From CAVLCC01 sp963624975 (lineage in GTDB: Bacteria; Actinomycetota; Coriobacteriia; Coriobacteriales; CADBOM01), in contig CAVFRF010000058.1 of NCBI GenBank assembly GCA_963624975.1, positions 1 through 12,797 on the forward strand: a stretch of DNA of 12,797 nucleotides, in the 5' to 3' direction. Below are positions 1 to 7,928 of the stretch, piece by piece. Both the position numbers and the translations under genes were made by a program. The notes beneath the pieces are model-generated. The model worked only from the letters and a program-made list of their open reading frames with translations, did no database searches and was not told the DNA's origin. Numbering within the stretch: the first letter of the stretch is position 1; every line of letters starts with the position of its first letter.

Positions 1-51
1 CAGCTGCAGCGGCATTATGAAGACGGTGTAGAGGATGTCCAGGAAGCTCAT
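1..51 (-). CDS. Partial CDS: start of a membrane protein (possibly YidC/Oxa1-like)
   Basis: Only the first 17 codons lie in the window; they read MSFLDILYTVFIMPLQL and continue past position 1. The ATG overlaps the TGA stop of the upstream glycerophosphotransferase gene in an ATGA arrangement, so the two are probably translationally coupled. Purine-rich GAGGAGG and AGGAGAG stretches upstream can serve as ribosome binding site. The hydrophobic, aromatic-rich start with a 'LYTVFIMP' pattern resembles the N-terminus of YidC/Oxa1-family insertase-like proteins found beside envelope polymer genes in some anaerobes. That resemblance is from memory and rests on very few residues. That it is a real gene start is fairly sure; the family is a guess. 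Confidence 0.55.
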   Translation of the reverse strand, partial: MSFLDILYTVFIMPLQL

Positions 52-1334
52 CTCTCCTCAGCCTCCTCGACCTCGTCGCCGCTGTCGGCCTCGCCCTCGG
101 CTTCATCCCTTGCCGCCACGATCTGGTCGTGCTTTGCGACTATGTAGTCGACGGTCTTCTGCGTGCCCACGCCGCGGCACTGCCACACCTCGTTGCGCAC
201 CTCTTCGCGGCTCTTGGCAAAGCTCGGATCGTCGATGCAGGCGTCTACCATCTCCTTGAGCGAATCGGCCTTGTCGGGGGTGAGCATCATGCCCAGCCTC
301 GGCAGCGCCGTCATCGTCCACACCTCCTTGTCGAGCCACCATGCGTCGTAGGGTGCAGTGTCGAAGTGCACGTCGGTGTAGATGATGGGCTTATCGTAGA
401 TGAGGGTGAAGTCGAAGATCACTCCCGAGAAGTCGGAGATGAGGATGTCGGAGCGGCGCAGGCACTCGAAGTTGTCCACGTCGCGGTTCCATTCGAGCTG
501 GTTGGACTCGGGGTACTGCTTCATGATCTTCTCGATCATGGCGGTCTCCGACTTGAACGATTGCGGATGCGGCCTCACGATCACGTGATAGCCGGTCTTG
601 AGCAGAGTGTCGATGATTTCGCCGCCGTACACGCTGAAGATCGCGCTCGGACCCCACGAAGGCGCCAGCAGCACAGTGCGCTCATGAGGCTCGACGGGGC
701 CGCTGTCGGCAAGACGCTTGGCCATCACGTCCATGTAGGGGATGCCGGTGCACACGATTTCCTTGTGCGGGAGGTTGCGCATGTCCTCCAGCGCGCGGAT
801 GTCGGCTTCCTGGAACTCGCCGGCGATGAGCACCGAGTCGTAGTAGTCGAGGCCGAACATCCTGTAGAGCACCACCTCGCCGGCTGCATGCAGGATATGC
901 ACGTAGCAATCGGCTTCCTTCGAGCGCTTCCACTGGTACACGTCGAGACCGGGGGTGGTGGAGAGCACCAGCGTGGCCTTGATGAGGTTGAGCTTCGCGA
1001 ACGCCTTGTTGCCCTCGCCCAGGAACACGGCGTGCATATGGGGGATGTCGGCATCGAACGCCGGGTCGTCTTCGGAGGCGGTGAGGTACTCTATATCGAT
1101 GCCCCTGGCATCCATCTCGCGGCAGATCGGCTCGAACACGTTCCAGTAGCGCTTGTCGTCGGAGAAGATTGCGTACTCGATCTTGTCCTCGTTGCCCTCG
1201 ACCCCCTTGCCGCCATGTATGAGAAAGCTTAGCTTGACGAACGCGTTGCGTATCACGAAGTTGAGCGCTCCCACGATGCCAATGAGGATGGCAAAGAGCA
1301 TGCTCCCCGTACCGGGGTCGATGTAAAGATTCAA
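48..1334 (-). CDS. CDP-glycerol glycerophosphotransferase family protein
   Basis: Predicted 428-residue enzyme of the TagB/TagF-like family, which transfers glycerol phosphate (or a related polyol phosphate) from a CDP donor to a growing wall or surface polymer at the cytoplasmic face of the membrane. The start is TTG at 1334, preceded 8 nt away by GGGAG; the next ATG would cut into the N-terminal DPGTGS motif. Residues 1-40 form a DPGTGSMLF-containing membrane segment ending in a basic stretch. Family motifs follow: GIPYMD (197-202), LLAPSWGPS (222-230), VRPHP (253-257) and DILISDFSGVIFDF (296-309). The HP and the SDxSGV..D patterns match the conserved catalytic/donor-binding region. The last ~20 residues (from about 408) are very rich in Glu and Asp and are probably disordered. 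It lies 100 nt after the CPBP protease gene and overlaps the next gene by 4 nt. The family is secure; the actual polymer is unknown. Confidence 0.87.
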   Translation of the reverse strand: MNLYIDPGTGSMLFAILIGIVGALNFVIRNAFVKLSFLIHGGKGVEGNEDKIEYAIFSDDKRYWNVFEPICREMDARGIDIEYLTASEDDPAFDADIPHMHAVFLGEGNKAFAKLNLIKATLVLSTTPGLDVYQWKRSKEADCYVHILHAAGEVVLYRMFGLDYYDSVLIAGEFQEADIRALEDMRNLPHKEIVCTGIPYMDVMAKRLADSGPVEPHERTVLLAPSWGPSAIFSVYGGEIIDTLLKTGYHVIVRPHPQSFKSETAMIEKIMKQYPESNQLEWNRDVDNFECLRRSDILISDFSGVIFDFTLIYDKPIIYTDVHFDTAPYDAWWLDKEVWTMTALPRLGMMLTPDKADSLKEMVDACIDDPSFAKSREEVRNEVWQCRGVGTQKTVDYIVAKHDQIVAARDEAEGEADSGDEVEEAEER

Positions 1335-1362
1335 AACCTAGTCTCCCATATATGCCTGCACC

Positions 1363-1414
1363 AACGGCGCTTCCCATACCCTGCGCCGTTTTCGTTTTGC
1401 GTGGCCTTTCGGCC
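1363..1414. other. Hairpin-rich 100-nt gap before the glycerophosphotransferase gene
   Basis: The gap 1335-1434 has two inverted repeats. AACGGCGC (1363-1370) pairs with GCGCCGTT (1383-1390) across a 12-nt loop and, on the plus strand, is followed by a T-rich run. A second one pairs GGCC (1403-1406) with GGCC (1411-1414); read on the minus strand its loop is GAAA, a stable tetraloop. On the minus strand, the direction of both flanking genes, neither is followed by a T-run. They are therefore more likely leader or mRNA-processing structures than ordinary terminators of the protease gene. The T-run on the other strand would suit stopping antisense transcription. No clear promoter was seen here. 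Confidence 0.35.
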
Positions 1415-1434
1415 CAGGCCGTCCGATTTGCTGG

Positions 1435-2169
1435 CTAAATGCCCTTCTTCGCAAGGTAGATTGCAAATGCGGCAACGCAGCCAGCCACGATAATTGACGG
1501 CAACTTTACAAAAATAGCACTTGTGTTCAACGAAATTAAGTTGTTGAACACGTGAATCACGCAGGCAGGCAATATGCTCTTGCTGCGGTTTGTTAGCACG
1601 GCGAGCACAATGCCGACGAGGAACGCGTAGGCAGTTTGAACAATCGCGTCCACCAGGCTTGCGTCGGTGGCGTTGGCAAGATGCAGCATCGCGAACAGCA
1701 CCGAGGTTGCAACGATGCAACCCATCTCGGTGATGCGCGTGCGCGTGAGAAGCGACTGCAGCATGTAGCCGCGGAAGAGGAGCTCTTCCAGATACGCGCC
1801 GCATGCTAGGAGCACGAGGGTCAGTGCATCCGTCGTGGCACTTGCTTGCCCGGTGAGCAGCAGCACGATGTTGAGCGCCGGCAGCAGAAGAGCTGCCGCA
1901 AAGAGCGGAAGCCAGCTTGCCGCCGAGCTGCGGCCGGATTGCGCCTTGCCCTTGCCTCGCGTCGGGAGTTCCAGCGCAAACGCGCGAGTGCTTCGCATCT
2001 TCACGATGGCGATGGTTGCCGCTATGGCGAACGCTGCCGTGAGGATTGCCGCCGCCAAGTGCCAATCGGGCTGCAGAGCCGGAATGACCGATGTGAGCAC
2101 GCGGGACAGCGGCGAGAGGGAGCCGTAGAACAGCACCCAGCAGATTATCCTGAAGTCGCGAGATTGCAT
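1435..2169 (-). CDS. CPBP-family (CAAX/Abi-type) intramembrane metalloprotease
   Basis: Predicted 244-residue polytopic membrane protein of the CPBP (Abi, Rce1-like) glutamate-type intramembrane protease family. The three signature motifs are present: EExxxR at 128-133 (E128, E129, R133), FxxxH at 159-163 (H163) and HxxxN at 206-210 (H206, N210). Hydrophobic segments lie near 8-30, 36-57, 86-106, 112-125, 150-165, 178-193 and 222-240. The ATG at 2169 is preferred because it sits 13 nt after the stop of the upstream flavoprotein gene with AGGCGG overlapping that stop; the longer upstream extension of the frame would lie wholly inside the neighbouring gene. Family members are linked to bacteriocin self-immunity or peptide processing, but no bacteriocin-like gene is visible here, so the substrate is unknown. 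Confidence 0.85.
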   Translation of the reverse strand: MQSRDFRIICWVLFYGSLSPLSRVLTSVIPALQPDWHLAAAILTAAFAIAATIAIVKMRSTRAFALELPTRGKGKAQSGRSSAASWLPLFAAALLLPALNIVLLLTGQASATTDALTLVLLACGAYLEELLFRGYMLQSLLTRTRITEMGCIVATSVLFAMLHLANATDASLVDAIVQTAYAFLVGIVLAVLTNRSKSILPACVIHVFNNLISLNTSAIFVKLPSIIVAGCVAAFAIYLAKKGI

Positions 2170-2182
2170 CGTTCTGAGCCGC

Positions 2183-3871
2183 CTATCTTTGAGTTGTCGC
2201 GCTATCGGACTTGGCGCTTTCGAGCTTGTCATGAGACGGAAGTTGCCTGCCGAGATACTTTGCGACGGCTTCGGCCGTCTTGATACCGTCCACTGCCGAC
2301 GAGGTGATGCCGCCGGCATATCCCGCGCCCTCGCCGCAGGGGAAGAGTCCTGCCACGGAGCTTTGGCGGGTTTCCTTGTCGCGGAGTATGCGCACCGGAG
2401 CAGACGAGCGGGTCTCCACCCCCGTGAGCACGGCATCGGGCACGTCGAATCCCCGGATCTTGCGTCCTAGCAGCGGGATTGCCTCGCGAAGAGACTCGGT
2501 GGCAAACGCCGGCAGACATTCGTCTAGGCTGGTAAGCTCAATTCCAAGCGGATAGGTCGGCTTCACCTTGCCGAGATTCTTCGAGACACGGTTTGCAACG
2601 AAGTCTCCTAGCAGCTGCGCCGGTGCCTTGAAGCTCCGGCCGCCCAGCTCGAAGGCGCGCTCTTCCCAGGTTCGCTGGAACTCGATGCCCGCCAGTGGAT
2701 CGGCCGACCCGAAGTCTTCTGGGCGAACGTCCACCAGCAGCGCGGAGTTGGAATTGCGGCCATCCCGCGCATAGCGGCTCATGCCGTTGACGGCGAGCCG
2801 ACCGGGTTCGCTGGCGGCGGCTACGACCTCTCCGCCCGGGCACATGCAGAACGTGTAGACGGAGCGGCCCGACTTGAGATGGCACGATAGCTTGTAGTCG
2901 GCGGCTCCGAGTGCAGGGTGGCTGGCGGCTTTGCCGTACTGAGCCAGGTCGATGCTGCGCTGCAGATGCTCGATGCGCACTCCGATCGAGAACGGCTTGG
3001 GAGCCATCGGCACGCTGCTAGCGGCTAGCATCTCATATGTGTCGCGAGAGCTGTGGCCGATAGCCAGCACTATAGCGCTGGCGTCTAGCTGGATCGTGCG
3101 CCCGTCGCGCGTCGTGGCCTCGGCTGCGACGATGCCTCCGTCTTCCTGCAGGAACTTCGTGAACCTGGTGTTGAACTCGAACGTGCCTCCATGGGAGACG
3201 ATGTCTTCGCGGATGGAGCGGACCACGCCCGGCAGCTTGTCGGTGCCGATATGCGGCTTGGCCTGCCAGAGAATCTCGGGAGGTGCGCCGTGCTCTGCGA
3301 ACACGTTGAGGACGGCCCTCACGTAGTCGCCCGAAAGGCCTGTGCCCAGCTTGCCGTCAGAATAGGTGCCAGCACCGCCTTCGCCGAACTGCACGTTGCA
3401 TTCCGGGTCGAGATTGCCCGTAGTCGACATCTTGGAGATAGCCTCGGCCCTCTCGTCCACGCTGCCCCCGCGCTCCAGAACGATCGGCGCAAGCCCGGCA
3501 CGAGCCAGCACCAACGCGCAGAACAGTCCTGCAGGACCGCTGCCCACGACGACAGGGCGCCCGGCGTTCTCCCGGGGGCTACCTTGGATGACGCAACTGG
3601 GGATCGGGTCGAATGGGGGAGCGTAGGGCTTCACGTCTTTGCAGGATTCGCAGAGCTCTTGCTCTCTCGCGGGGTCGAGCGTCGCTATCGCCGTGACCAC
3701 GAAGTGCACGTTGGACTTGCGTCGCGCGTCTACTCCGCGGCGGTATAGGTCGAAGGTTGCGAAGTCTCGTTTGGAGACTCCGAGCATCGAAGCCGCTTTC
3801 GACTTGAGGGCTTCCATATCGTTGGAGATGCCCCAGTCGAGGGGCATCTGGATGTTGGAGACCTGAATCAT
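2183..3871 (-). CDS. COG2509-type FAD-dependent dehydrogenase
   Basis: Predicted 562-residue cytoplasmic flavoprotein of the uncharacterised COG2509 family. The N-terminal ~90 residues are the family's extra domain preceding the Rossmann fold. The FAD dinucleotide-binding motif GSGPAG is at 110-115, followed by an ERGGSVDERAEAI helix. The family hallmark NVQFGEGGAGTYSDGKL falls at about 159-175. The C-terminal FAD-closing segment LFPCGEGAGYAGGI is near the end. The ATG at 3871 is chosen because it overlaps the TGA of the upstream flavoprotein gene (ATGA) and matches the usual family N-terminus; a further upstream in-frame ATG would run through that gene. Ribosome binding is weak, consistent with translational coupling. 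The substrate is unknown. A short polar tail ends the protein. Confidence 0.87.
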   Translation of the reverse strand: MIQVSNIQMPLDWGISNDMEALKSKAASMLGVSKRDFATFDLYRRGVDARRKSNVHFVVTAIATLDPAREQELCESCKDVKPYAPPFDPIPSCVIQGSPRENAGRPVVVGSGPAGLFCALVLARAGLAPIVLERGGSVDERAEAISKMSTTGNLDPECNVQFGEGGAGTYSDGKLGTGLSGDYVRAVLNVFAEHGAPPEILWQAKPHIGTDKLPGVVRSIREDIVSHGGTFEFNTRFTKFLQEDGGIVAAEATTRDGRTIQLDASAIVLAIGHSSRDTYEMLAASSVPMAPKPFSIGVRIEHLQRSIDLAQYGKAASHPALGAADYKLSCHLKSGRSVYTFCMCPGGEVVAAASEPGRLAVNGMSRYARDGRNSNSALLVDVRPEDFGSADPLAGIEFQRTWEERAFELGGRSFKAPAQLLGDFVANRVSKNLGKVKPTYPLGIELTSLDECLPAFATESLREAIPLLGRKIRGFDVPDAVLTGVETRSSAPVRILRDKETRQSSVAGLFPCGEGAGYAGGITSSAVDGIKTAEAVAKYLGRQLPSHDKLESAKSDSATTQR

Positions 3872-5148
3872 CGGGCGCTCGCTTTGCTCGCATTCGCCGC
3901 CGCATTGCCCGCTGCGAATCCGGACGACCACGCCCATTGCAGGTTGAAACCGCCGCATGCTGCATCTACGTCGATCGCCTCTCCGCAAGCGAACAGGCCC
4001 GACTGCGAGCGAACCGCCATAGTGGAAGCGTCGACCTCAGACACGTCGATGCCGCCACGGGCGCACTGCGCCCCGTCGTCGAGCACGCCGTCGGTTACCT
4101 CGAATTCCAAGTGCTTGAGCATCCAGGCAAGCTGCGCGACGTCCAGCTTCGATGCGCTCGCATCCGGCGAGGTTCCCATCTCCGCCAGCAGCGCGTCGGC
4201 AATCTCTGGTTGGAGCAGCCCATCGAGTGCCTTTCTGCATGCGCCAGACTCCGTGCCAGTGGCTTTCATGACCCTGCGTTCCAGATTCTGCGCGAGCGCG
4301 TTGATGGACATGCTGGGAATTATGTCGAGCACGATTACGTCGCCTTGCTGGGCAAACCTCGAGATGTCGAAGATCACGATGCCGCTCAGACCATACTTGC
4401 GGAACAGCACCTCCCCCTGCATCTGCAGCAACGTGGAACCGCCACGCTTGAGGGTCGCGACGCAACGGCTGCGCACTCCGGAGAGCTTCCTGGCCAGCTT
4501 GTTCTGCGTTGCAAGGGGACCCAGGACGGGATGGCGGAGCTGAATGCTCAGACCCAGCCTGTCGAGTATCCCCAGCACGCCGCCTGTCGCGACCACGACG
4601 CACTTCGAATGGAAGAGCCGGCCGTCTCCGATGCGGCAGGTCCACACGTCATCGTGCGGCTGCACCTCGATGACCTCTGCATCAAGTTCGGTTTGCACCC
4701 CGAGCGCTTCGCATTCGTTGGCCAGCACATCGGCAACCGAACGCGCCTTGTTGGTGATGGGATAGACGCGGCCCTCCATGTCCTCGAAGGTTTCGAGGCC
4801 CATATCGGCGAACATCGCCCGGGTCTGCTTGCAGCCCATCGCGCTGAGCGCGTTGCGAGCGAAATCGAGGTTGCGATATGCAAGATTGGAAGGGAGATGG
4901 AAATCGTGGGTGGAAGTGCAGGCTGCGGAAACCGCGTCGAGCGCCGCATCTTGCGCGGCTTCGATCCAGTCATTCTCGATGATCGCATTCGACAGATTGC
5001 ACCTGCCGTTGCCTGTTGCAAGCAGCTTGCGGCGCGGTTTCACGTCGCCTTCCAGCACGAGCACGCCCGCACCTTCGCGAGCAGCGGCGACCGCTGCCAT
5101 CGAGCCCGAAGCCCCGGCACCCACAACTATCACATCGAACAACGACAA
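3868..5148 (-). CDS. HI0933/BaiN-like NAD(P)/FAD-dependent oxidoreductase
   Basis: Predicted 426-residue cytoplasmic flavoprotein of the HI0933 (YhiN/BaiN-like) family. The FAD-binding GAGASG is at residues 10-15, and the family signature KLLATGNGRCNLSN is at 41-54. The C-terminal segment GLFACGEAIDVDAACGGFNLQWAW closes the FAD site. The chosen start is TTG at 5148 because AAGGGGG lies 5 nt upstream; another in-frame TTG at 5178 has no ribosome binding site and falls about where transcription from a TATAAT box at 5185-5190 would begin. The gene leads the minus-strand operon and overlaps the COG2509 flavoprotein gene. Family members have been linked to aminoacetone oxidation and, for BaiN, to bile-acid chemistry; the sequence alone does not support either activity here. 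Confidence 0.87.
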   Translation of the reverse strand: MSLFDVIVVGAGASGSMAAVAAAREGAGVLVLEGDVKPRRKLLATGNGRCNLSNAIIENDWIEAAQDAALDAVSAACTSTHDFHLPSNLAYRNLDFARNALSAMGCKQTRAMFADMGLETFEDMEGRVYPITNKARSVADVLANECEALGVQTELDAEVIEVQPHDDVWTCRIGDGRLFHSKCVVVATGGVLGILDRLGLSIQLRHPVLGPLATQNKLARKLSGVRSRCVATLKRGGSTLLQMQGEVLFRKYGLSGIVIFDISRFAQQGDVIVLDIIPSMSINALAQNLERRVMKATGTESGACRKALDGLLQPEIADALLAEMGTSPDASASKLDVAQLAWMLKHLEFEVTDGVLDDGAQCARGGIDVSEVDASTMAVRSQSGLFACGEAIDVDAACGGFNLQWAWSSGFAAGNAAANASKASAR

Positions 5149-5184
5149 TTCGGCCCCCTTCGAGAACGAGTTTTCCAACTAGTC

Positions 5185-5190
5185 ATTATA
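5185..5190 (-). promoter_or_regulatory. Possible -10 box for the flavoprotein operon
   Basis: Read on the minus strand this is a perfect TATAAT, about 37 nt before the TTG start at 5148, which would give a leader of roughly 30 nt. No good -35 hexamer is found at the usual 16-18 nt distance; TTGGCG on the same strand is about 25 nt away. It is a plausible but incomplete promoter. Confidence 0.35.
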
Positions 5191-5229
5191 TTTGCAGGCT
5201 CGGCATCGCGCCGGTCGCCAACTGCCAAA

Positions 5230-5258
5230 CCGACATCCAAGTTGTAATTCTTTATAAA
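5230..5258 (+). promoter_or_regulatory. Possible promoter for the hydrolase-glpK operon
   Basis: CCGACA (5230-5235) and TATAAA (5253-5258) are separated by 17 nt in the divergent region between the two operons. A weaker alternative is TTGCTG (5267-5272) with TACATT (5291-5296), spacing 18. Either gives a long leader of about 100 nt before the ATG at 5394. The region between holds no other clear gene. Called by eye only. Confidence 0.35.
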
Positions 5259-5393
5259 CAGTGGCTTTGCTGAAGGATTTACACGGGTTTTACATTAGAA
5301 TGTTTCCGATGTTGGAAGTCGCGCGGCGAGACTGTGCGCCAAGCTGCGGCTTTCGACAGCCCTGGCACCAGACCGAGGAGGTTGAAACAGCGA

Positions 5394-6401
5394 ATGTCGC
5401 AAGATGTTCCGGTTCACTGTCCCAAAGTAATCGAGATAACCAAGAGATGGATCAGCTATCCATCGGCAGCAGGCGATGTGAACATCAACGCCATTGCATG
5501 GGAGCCCATCTTCGAGGACGAAGACGATCATCCGAGGGGTATCGTGCAGATAGTGCACGGGATGATCGAGCACATCGACAGGTACGACTGGTACGCGCGG
5601 CAGCTGGCCGCAGAGGGCTTCGTGGTCGTTGGCAACGACCATGTGGGCCATGGCGACTCCGTGCGGTCGCAGGAAGACTGGGGCTACATCCCCATGGATG
5701 GGGGAGACGAGATCCTGGTGGAGGACGTCCAGCGTCTCCGGCATCACATCCAGGGCGACTACGACGAGAGCATCCCGTATTTCATCCACGGACATTCGAT
5801 GGGGTCTTTCATCACGCGCTTGTATATCTCGCGCTATGCCGCAGGGCTTTCGGGCGCGATCATCGAGGGCACCGGCAATCCGGCCTCGGCCCTTTCGGCC
5901 TTCGGGCGTTTTCTCACCAAGGTCATCTCCAGGTTCCGCGGCGAACGCTACAAGTCGAAGCTCGTGGACAACATGGCCGTAGGCGGATACGCGAAGAAGA
6001 TCGAGAACGCCCGCACCCGCTACGATTGGCTATCACTTGACGAGCAGGTGGTCGACTCGTATGCCGCCGACCCCAAGTGCTCGTTCATGTTCTCGGTGGC
6101 CGCCTATCACACGCTGCTCACGCTCACCGGCAAGGTCGTGAACCCCAAGGTGATCTCGCGAGTTCCCAAGACGCTCTCGATTCTGGTTGCCAGCGGAAAG
6201 GGCGACCCCGTGGGCGGCAGCAACGCCGCAGGCCCCAAGCAGGTCTACCGCGACTACAGGCACAGCGGCATCGAGGATGTCGAGCTTAAGGTGTACGACA
6301 ACGCGAGGCACGAGCTGCACAACGAGCTTATTAAAGAGGAGTTCGTGCAAGACGTGCTGGAATGGCTGGGCGAGCATCTGGATTCGAGGGTTGCCCTATG
6401 A
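5394..6401 (+). CDS. Alpha/beta hydrolase, monoacylglycerol-lipase-like (serine aminopeptidase S33 fold)
   Basis: Predicted 335-residue cytoplasmic serine hydrolase of the lysophospholipase/monoacylglycerol lipase group; no signal peptide. An HG oxyanion motif is at 55-56 (VHGMIEH). The nucleophile elbow GHSMGS is at 133-138 with Ser135. The likely catalytic Asp is Asp271 (SGKGDPVGG) and the catalytic His is His306 in ARHELHNE, a typical ending for this group. The ATG at 5394 follows GAGGAGG by 12 nt, a slightly long spacing; upstream in-frame codons look like leader. The TGA overlaps the glpK ATG (ATGA), tying the two together. Linked expression with glycerol kinase suggests that it frees glycerol from monoacylglycerols or lysolipids, but this is inferred from context; esterase activity on another ester is possible. 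Confidence 0.88.
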   Translation: MSQDVPVHCPKVIEITKRWISYPSAAGDVNINAIAWEPIFEDEDDHPRGIVQIVHGMIEHIDRYDWYARQLAAEGFVVVGNDHVGHGDSVRSQEDWGYIPMDGGDEILVEDVQRLRHHIQGDYDESIPYFIHGHSMGSFITRLYISRYAAGLSGAIIEGTGNPASALSAFGRFLTKVISRFRGERYKSKLVDNMAVGGYAKKIENARTRYDWLSLDEQVVDSYAADPKCSFMFSVAAYHTLLTLTGKVVNPKVISRVPKTLSILVASGKGDPVGGSNAAGPKQVYRDYRHSGIEDVELKVYDNARHELHNELIKEEFVQDVLEWLGEHLDSRVAL

Positions 6402-7909
6402 GCGAGGATCAGCAGGTCGAGCACAGCGGATACGTGATGGCCATCGATTCGGGCACCACGTCGTCGCGCTGCATCTTGTTCGACAAGCAGGGCAAAGTGG
6501 TGGAGATGGCGCAGAAGCCCTTCGCGCAGATCTACCCGCATCCGGGCTGGGTGGAGCAGGACCCCGTGGAGATACTCACCTCGCAGGTGGGCGTGATGGC
6601 CGAGGCCGTGGTGGGAGCCGGCGCTTCGCCCGACCAGGTGCTGTGCGCGGGCATCACCAACCAGCGCGAGACCACGATCGTGTGGGACAAGCACACGGGA
6701 GAGCCGGTGTACAACGCGATCGTGTGGCAGTGCCGCAGAACCGCCGACATTGTGGACAGGCTCGTGGCCGACGGTTGGTCGGAAGCGATTCACCGCAAGA
6801 CCGGGCTGATTCCCGACCCGTACTTCTCGGCCACCAAGGTGCAGTGGATCCTCGACAACGTGGATGGCGCACGCGAACGAGCCGAGTCGGGCGACCTGCT
6901 GTTCGGCACCGTGGACACCTGGCTCATCTGGAACCTCACCGGAAGGCGCGTTCACGCCACCGACTACACCAACGCATCGCGCACGATGCTCTTCAACATA
7001 CACACGCTCGAATGGGATGCGGAGCTGCTGGAGCTGTTCGACATTCCGCGCTCGATGCTTCCGGAGGTCAGGCCGTCGTCGGGGGAGTTCGGCAGAATCA
7101 CCATCGAGAGCCTGCCGTGGGACGTGCCCATAACGGGAGTCGCCGGCGACCAGCAGGCCGCGCTGTTCGGGCAATGCTGCCTCGAGCCGGGACAGGCCAA
7201 GAGCACCTACGGCACCGGCTGCTTCCTGCTCATGAACACGGGCAGCGAGGCGCGCGTGTCGGAAAACGGGCTGCTCACCACCATCGCTGCAACGGCTGGC
7301 GGCGACGTGCAATATGCGCTGGAGGGCAGCGTGTTCATCGCCGGTGCCTTGGTGTCGTGGCTGGTGGAGGATCTGGGGATTCTCGAAGACGCGCAGTCGT
7401 CTTCGGACGTGGCGCAGAGCGTGGAGTCGTCGGACGGCGTGTACGTGGTGCCGGCGTTTGCCGGCCTGGGCACGCCCTACTGGGATCCGCATGCCAAAGG
7501 CGCTATCTACGGGCTGACCCGCGGAACCAGCCGCGCCCATATCGTGCGAGCCTCGCTCGAGGCTCTGGCTTTCCAGGTCTACGACATCTTGCAGACGATG
7601 TCGCTCGACTCTGGCGTGAAGCTCAAGGACCTCAAGGTCGACGGCAAGGCATGCCTCAACGATTTCATGATGCAGTTCCAGTCGGACATCTTGGACACGC
7701 GAATCGTACGGCCTTCCAACACCGAGACCACGGCAGCTGGTGCGGCCTACCTGGCAGGACTGGCGCACGGCGTATGGGGCGGACTGGACGAGATACGCGC
7801 GACATACACGGTCGATCGCGAGTTCGACCCGATAGCCGACGAGGCCAAGAACGCCGAACGCATCGCTGGCTGGAAGGACGCAATCCGACGCACCATGACG
7901 ACTGAGTAG
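6398..7909 (+). CDS. glpK: Glycerol kinase
   Basis: Predicted 503-residue FGGY-family kinase, the usual length for GlpK, which phosphorylates glycerol with ATP to sn-glycerol 3-phosphate. The phosphate-binding DSGTTSSR is at 17-24. The glycerol-contacting residues known from E. coli GlpK all have counterparts: Arg90-Glu91 (NQRE), Tyr142 (PYFSATK) and Asp251 (AGDQQA). FGGY signature 1 is at 142-154 and the second signature region (GLTRGTSRAHIVRASLEAL) lies in the C-terminal half. The region where Gram-positive GlpK carries the HPr-phosphorylated His (before VPITGVAGDQQA) has no His; a Glu occupies about that place. Translation is coupled to the hydrolase through ATGA. No glycerol facilitator or glycerol-3-phosphate dehydrogenase is present in the window. 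Identity is essentially certain. Confidence 0.97.
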   Translation: MSEDQQVEHSGYVMAIDSGTTSSRCILFDKQGKVVEMAQKPFAQIYPHPGWVEQDPVEILTSQVGVMAEAVVGAGASPDQVLCAGITNQRETTIVWDKHTGEPVYNAIVWQCRRTADIVDRLVADGWSEAIHRKTGLIPDPYFSATKVQWILDNVDGARERAESGDLLFGTVDTWLIWNLTGRRVHATDYTNASRTMLFNIHTLEWDAELLELFDIPRSMLPEVRPSSGEFGRITIESLPWDVPITGVAGDQQAALFGQCCLEPGQAKSTYGTGCFLLMNTGSEARVSENGLLTTIAATAGGDVQYALEGSVFIAGALVSWLVEDLGILEDAQSSSDVAQSVESSDGVYVVPAFAGLGTPYWDPHAKGAIYGLTRGTSRAHIVRASLEALAFQVYDILQTMSLDSGVKLKDLKVDGKACLNDFMMQFQSDILDTRIVRPSNTETTAAGAAYLAGLAHGVWGGLDEIRATYTVDREFDPIADEAKNAERIAGWKDAIRRTMTTE

Positions 7910-7928
7910 ATTCGAAGAGGGACGGCAC

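Noticed and set aside
129..1232. Long plus-strand open frame of 367 codons
   Set aside because: It lies wholly opposite the glycerophosphotransferase gene, has low-complexity His/Val/Glu-rich content and no family motif; it is a GC-driven shadow.
3937..5247. Plus-strand open frame of 436 codons
   Set aside because: Antisense to the HI0933-like gene, which has clear FAD motifs; the frame shows no domain signature.
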